Assembly: GCF_037975245.1 (NCBI RefSeq)
Contig: NC_092583.1
Location: 2,847,264 to 2,911,263 of the forward strand
Origin: Apostichopus japonicus
Lineage: Eukaryota > Echinodermata > Holothuroidea > Aspidochirotida > Stichopodidae
Length of the DNA stretch: 64,000 nucleotides
Reading direction: 5' to 3'
The notes below the pieces were generated by a model. It searched no databases, was not told where the DNA came from, and saw nothing but the letters and a program-made list of their open reading frames with translations. Of the stretch, positions 63,201-64,000 are shown piece after piece (position 1 is the first letter of the stretch; every line of letters starts with the position of its first letter). The translations under genes were made by a program, and so were the position numbers.

Positions 63201-63656
63201 TGAAAGAAGCCATCATTGGCTTATCAAAGCTGCAAGCTGACTGAAGTCAGTCTCTTAGATTCATATTTAACATCCATGATTATTTAACATCCATGATTTA
63301 ACATCCATGAATTGTCAATTTTCAACAACTCTGTAACTTGACGACATACATTAATCTTGGAGTGACTCAAACTCAGAACCTTATGATTGAAAGGCACCGC
63401 GTTAAACACTGAGCTAACACTCCTAAGATATGTTAATGAATATCTTCATGATACTGTTTTTTTTTTTGTTTTTTTTTATTAATAGGGGGTGTTATACTTC
63501 AAACCAACCTGTGTGGGAACGTCTTCATCGAGGACATACAAAGTCAAAAACATATCCCGAGTTCCTTTAAGGTTCGAGTGGATATTTGCTCATGCAGATA
63601 AGAGGTACTTGAAGGTAGAGCCGAGGTCCGGCATCATACAACCGAACGAATCACAG
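48019..63656 (+). CDS. CFAP65: Cilia- and flagella-associated protein 65 (5' part; continues past window)
   Basis: Joined exons: 48019-48215, 49435-49573, 50171-50301, 51722-51921, 52649-52794, 53507-53620, 54465-54573, 56920-57035, 57750-57899, 58530-58658, 59156-59314, 59568-59786, 60334-60387, 60972-61109, 61723-61826, 62477-62672, 63486-63656. They give 824 codons, all phases consistent, GT-AG throughout. CFAP65 (CCDC108) is an axonemal, central-apparatus-associated protein of motile cilia and sperm flagella, built of repeated ASH/MSP-like beta-sandwiches. Diagnostic segments seen: [58 protein letters not shown], AMLK-like NEMLKEGKL, NHTKGKITVVW, LYFKPTCVG. The human protein is about 1925 aa, so somewhat under half is here. 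The N-terminus before GIEV is only about 28 aa; an in-frame TGA at 48010 precedes the ATG. Confidence 0.93.
48216..49434 (+). other. CFAP65 intron 1
   Basis: GT-AG intron carrying MITE copy B (48818-49172); otherwise no gene seen. Confidence 0.8.
48818..49172 (+). mobile_element. TTAA-flanked MITE, copy B
   Basis: 355 bp with TTAA on both sides (48814-48817, 49173-49176). Ends are imperfect inverted repeats around AAGACTCGCC and GCGAGTCTT. High identity to copies A and C, including ATGAAACGTGATACCTTGTT and CTAATTACCGACGGTAGCAA. The ORF over it is fortuitous. Confidence 0.9.
49435..49573 (+). CDS. CFAP65: CFAP65 coding exon 2
   Basis: Completes codon 66, then 67-112: RFFSTLYPEPIVLSAG and LPVTFRPLE, the first ASH-like strand set. 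Acceptor is TTGTAG|C; donor is ACACAG|GTTGGT. Confidence 0.92.
50171..50301 (+). CDS. CFAP65: CFAP65 coding exon 3
   Basis: Codons 113-155 plus two bases: VPIVAVLPRYVLSLPEHLNFG, then DRTFELKNV. Acceptor is ATTCAG|GAC; donor is TTAG|GTGAGT. Confidence 0.92.
50932..51071. repeat. 70-bp tandem duplication
   Basis: AAACTATATACCAATT at 50932 recurs at 51002; both copies run through GTAACACTAGGCTATGTTAGG with only a few differences. Confidence 0.95.
51249..51545 (+). mobile_element. tRNA-derived SINE-like sequence
   Basis: It has a B-box-like GGTTGGAGTCCTGG (51319 region), followed by CCTTGGGCAAGGCACTTTAC and GTGTATAAATGGGGACTT, a body common to many invertebrate tRNA-SINEs, ending in an ATTAATTAATTAA tail. 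Family named from memory only. Confidence 0.5.
51722..51921 (+). CDS. CFAP65: CFAP65 coding exon 4
   Basis: Completes codon 156, then 157-222 plus one base: FQWLVGLPFTLEPSSGCLEP, then TIIATFRPTASLVYE, a typical ASH repeat. Acceptor is TAAAG|T; donor is ATAG|GTAAGA. Confidence 0.93.
51922..52648 (+). other. CFAP65 intron 4, G-rich
   Basis: Holds a run of G blocks at about 52229-52282 and 52529-52555 that could form G-quadruplexes on the coding strand, and an ATGAACATA tandem at about 52340-52480. No gene. Confidence 0.75.
52340..52480. repeat. Tandem ATATGAACATA(C/T) repeat
   Basis: About 2.5 copies of an about 47-bp unit containing GTAAAATATATGAACATA and ACATAAACATATC. Confidence 0.8.
52649..52794 (+). 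CDS. CFAP65: CFAP65 coding exon 5
   Basis: Completes codon 223, then 224-271: ISFGEVAIGATGSRCIELHN, the start of the next ASH unit. Acceptor is TTTCAG|GA; donor is CGCCT|GTAAGT. Confidence 0.92.
53507..53620 (+). CDS. CFAP65: CFAP65 coding exon 6
   Basis: Codons 272-309: VNAPFTIKHPSAKI ... APAQSICKIP. Acceptor is TTTAAG|GTA; donor is TACCG|GTAAGA. A MITE begins 37 bp after the donor. Confidence 0.9.
53658..54010 (+). mobile_element. TTAA-flanked MITE, copy C
   Basis: 353 bp, TTAA at 53654-53657 and 54011-54014. Starts AGGCATTGAAGACTCGCC and ends GCGAGTCTTCACACCT. Sits in CFAP65 intron 6 just after the donor. Confidence 0.92.
54465..54573 (+). CDS. CFAP65: CFAP65 coding exon 7
   Basis: Codons 310-345 plus one base: VTFTPNNVLEESVDYLEVHA ... 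KLTGKCK. Too short for the ORF threshold but in phase with both neighbours. Acceptor is CTAAG|GTA; donor is AAAG|GTAAGA. Confidence 0.9.
54574..56919 (+). other. CFAP65 intron 7 (2.3 kb)
   Basis: AT-rich GT-AG intron with a poly-C run at about 55150 and a T run before the acceptor; no gene or defined repeat seen. Confidence 0.75.
56920..57035 (+). CDS. CFAP65: CFAP65 coding exon 8
   Basis: Completes codon 346, then 347-384: PKVSLGNRVLDFGRINSGD ... NNSDVAAAFQ. Acceptor is CATCAG|GA; donor is TTCCAG|GTATGT. Confidence 0.92.
57750..57899 (+). CDS. CFAP65: CFAP65 coding exon 9
   Basis: Codons 385-434: VFKFGVDLDVIQPNTTQTV, then [18 protein letters not shown], closely matching PTHPIICFRRVACLIHHQ of human CFAP65. 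Acceptor is CTTCAG|TTC; donor is ACCAG|GTATTT. Confidence 0.95.
58530..58658 (+). CDS. CFAP65: CFAP65 coding exon 10
   Basis: Codons 435-477: [20 protein letters not shown], then LQPKHLDKY, near-identical in order to DPLFLDLMGTCH...KPAILKPQHL of human. Acceptor is CAAAG|GAT; donor is CTGAG|GTGAGT. Confidence 0.95.
59156..59314 (+). CDS. CFAP65: CFAP65 coding exon 11
   Basis: Codons 478-530: QLNEMLKEGKLQQDPKGALM ... PPMKEFFSNPFSKTSD. Acceptor is CTCAG|CAA; donor is GTGAT|GTAAAC (weak but phase-consistent). Confidence 0.9.
59568..59786 (+). CDS. CFAP65: CFAP65 coding exon 12
   Basis: Codons 531-603: VSMDVEEVDFGCCVN, NHTKGKITVVWMG, SDVPPLKMTSFRVSFKP. Matches VEPVEVDFGAC, NHTKGKIMVVW and CDVPPLKSMAM of human. 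Acceptor is TATAG|CTT; donor is AGCCT|GTGAGT. GC content is higher than the surroundings. Confidence 0.95.
60334..60387 (+). CDS. CFAP65: CFAP65 coding exon 13 (54 nt)
   Basis: Codons 604-621: DAPNQFYGSELEGYAFYK, matching the human NCLYTVELEAFAIYK segment. Acceptor is TTTCAG|GAT; donor is ACAAG|GTAAAA. Confidence 0.88.
60972..61109 (+). CDS. CFAP65: CFAP65 coding exon 14
   Basis: Codons 622-667: DYRLVQDETFAPPWCLTVSA, matching NIEEDCTMCPSWCLTVRA, then FLPGYTMDNTRL. Acceptor is TTGTAG|AGT; donor is GACTG|GTAAAA. Confidence 0.9.
61723..61826 (+). CDS. CFAP65: CFAP65 coding exon 15
   Basis: Codons 668-701 plus two bases: VFPAVDVGDSIYKTLLLNKT (human LFPAVSSGEPTYRSLLLVNK). Acceptor is TGAAG|GTG; donor is AATAA|GTATGT. 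Confidence 0.9.
62477..62672 (+). CDS. CFAP65: CFAP65 coding exon 16
   Basis: Completes codon 702, then 703-767: VKPRLGLIQAKHQLFAVR, then LDILVQGSSEQPAVLLDSQ. A longer ORF in another frame over the same bases (62435-62845) is a shadow. Acceptor is TTCCAG|A; donor is CTCAG|GTCAGC. Confidence 0.9.
63359..63423 (-). pseudogene. tRNA-like relic or SINE head
   Basis: The minus strand begins GGAGTGTTAGCTCAGTG and ends GAGTCACTCC, a 6-bp acceptor-like pairing, with a TAGCTCAGTG A-box and a degenerate B-box (GTTTGAGTC). The anticodon arm has an 8-base loop, so a working tRNA is unlikely. Confidence 0.4.
63486..63656 (+). CDS. CFAP65: CFAP65 coding exon 17 (last in window)
   Basis: Codons 768-824: GVLYFKPTCVGTSSSRTYK, RVPLRFEWIF, VEPRSGIIQPNESQ, matching SLYFKPTWVGCSS and RGLIQPNE of human. 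Acceptor is AATAG|GGG; donor is CACAG|GTAAGG, so the gene continues beyond 64000. Confidence 0.95.
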
Positions 63657-64000
63657 GTAAGGAGAAATCAAATGTGAAAACCCTTCATCTGAGATAACAG
63701 TCTGGAATCAGATGAAAGATTGTGTTAATTGTAATGTTATTGAATATTCATAAGATGTCTGTGTGCAGACGATGCACTACATTGTAGAATCTCCATATGT
63801 TTGTTAATGAGCTGTGCATTTGCATATTGATATATAAGTTAAAGCATGCTGTCTGCTCGTCCTTGTTTCACCCTGTCTCTCCATCTGTCAACATGTAACC
63901 TTGGACATGTCGTCCTGTATCTGTCCTGCACAGCATGACTATGTTACGCAATAAAATATAACATGTTAATACTCAACGTCGACTGTGTTCTACTTGATTG

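Larger units (their letters stand above)
57036..63485 (+). other. CFAP65 introns 8-16
   Basis: Nine GT-AG introns of about 250-810 bp between the exons listed. They hold G or C runs (58350, 59875, 60225, 60640, 62900) and a tRNA-like relic (63359-63423). No other gene seen. Confidence 0.75.

Overview
This is a eukaryotic nuclear window: AT-rich, with short exons in long introns, GT-AG splice sites, no operons, and many tandem repeats, MITE-like elements and homopolymer G/C runs. Two protein-coding genes can be assembled exon by exon, with every intron phase consistent. The repeat style (TTAA MITEs, hAT and PIF/Harbinger non-autonomous elements, an AGGTCA-rich dispersed repeat) and the protein similarity suggest a marine deuterostome invertebrate. 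An echinoderm, possibly a sea cucumber, is my best guess; this is inference and not proven by the sequence alone.

Left two thirds, minus strand (1299-41677): the complete coding sequence of mitochondrial N-acetylglutamate synthase (NAGS), ten coding exons and 562 codons plus stop, spread over 40 kb. Exon 1 (41291-41677) holds the start and a targeting-like leader. Exons 2-6 encode the amino-acid-kinase fold and exons 7-10 the GNAT acetyltransferase domain. The stop codon lies in the edge of a 1.3 kb minisatellite that fills the window's left end. Introns carry satellites (97-bp, about 183-bp, about 50/211-bp), a 2.3 kb repeat packed with AGGTCA direct repeats, a PIF/Harbinger element with a decayed transposase fragment, and several hAT-like elements with 8-bp target duplications.

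Middle (about 41.7-48.0 kb): the intergenic or 5'-UTR region between two divergently transcribed genes. It holds one TTAA-flanked MITE, two hAT-like non-autonomous elements, a CCAAT/X-box-like cluster near 45.3-45.5 kb, and a cluster of CCGCCAT motifs near 46.7-47.3 kb.

Right quarter, plus strand (48019 to beyond the window end): the 5' part of CFAP65 (CCDC108), a ciliary/flagellar protein built of ASH/MSP-like beta-sandwich domains. Seventeen coding exons (824 codons) are visible and the gene continues past 64000. Its introns contain two more copies of the same TTAA MITE and a tRNA-derived SINE-like sequence.

NAGS makes the activator of carbamoyl-phosphate synthetase in mitochondria, and CFAP65 acts in motile axonemes. 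Their adjacency looks like ordinary head-to-head neighbourhood rather than a shared pathway. I see no convincing novel multi-gene system. The most unusual items are the minisatellites that overlap a stop codon and a 5' splice site of NAGS, and the nuclear-receptor-half-site-rich repeat.
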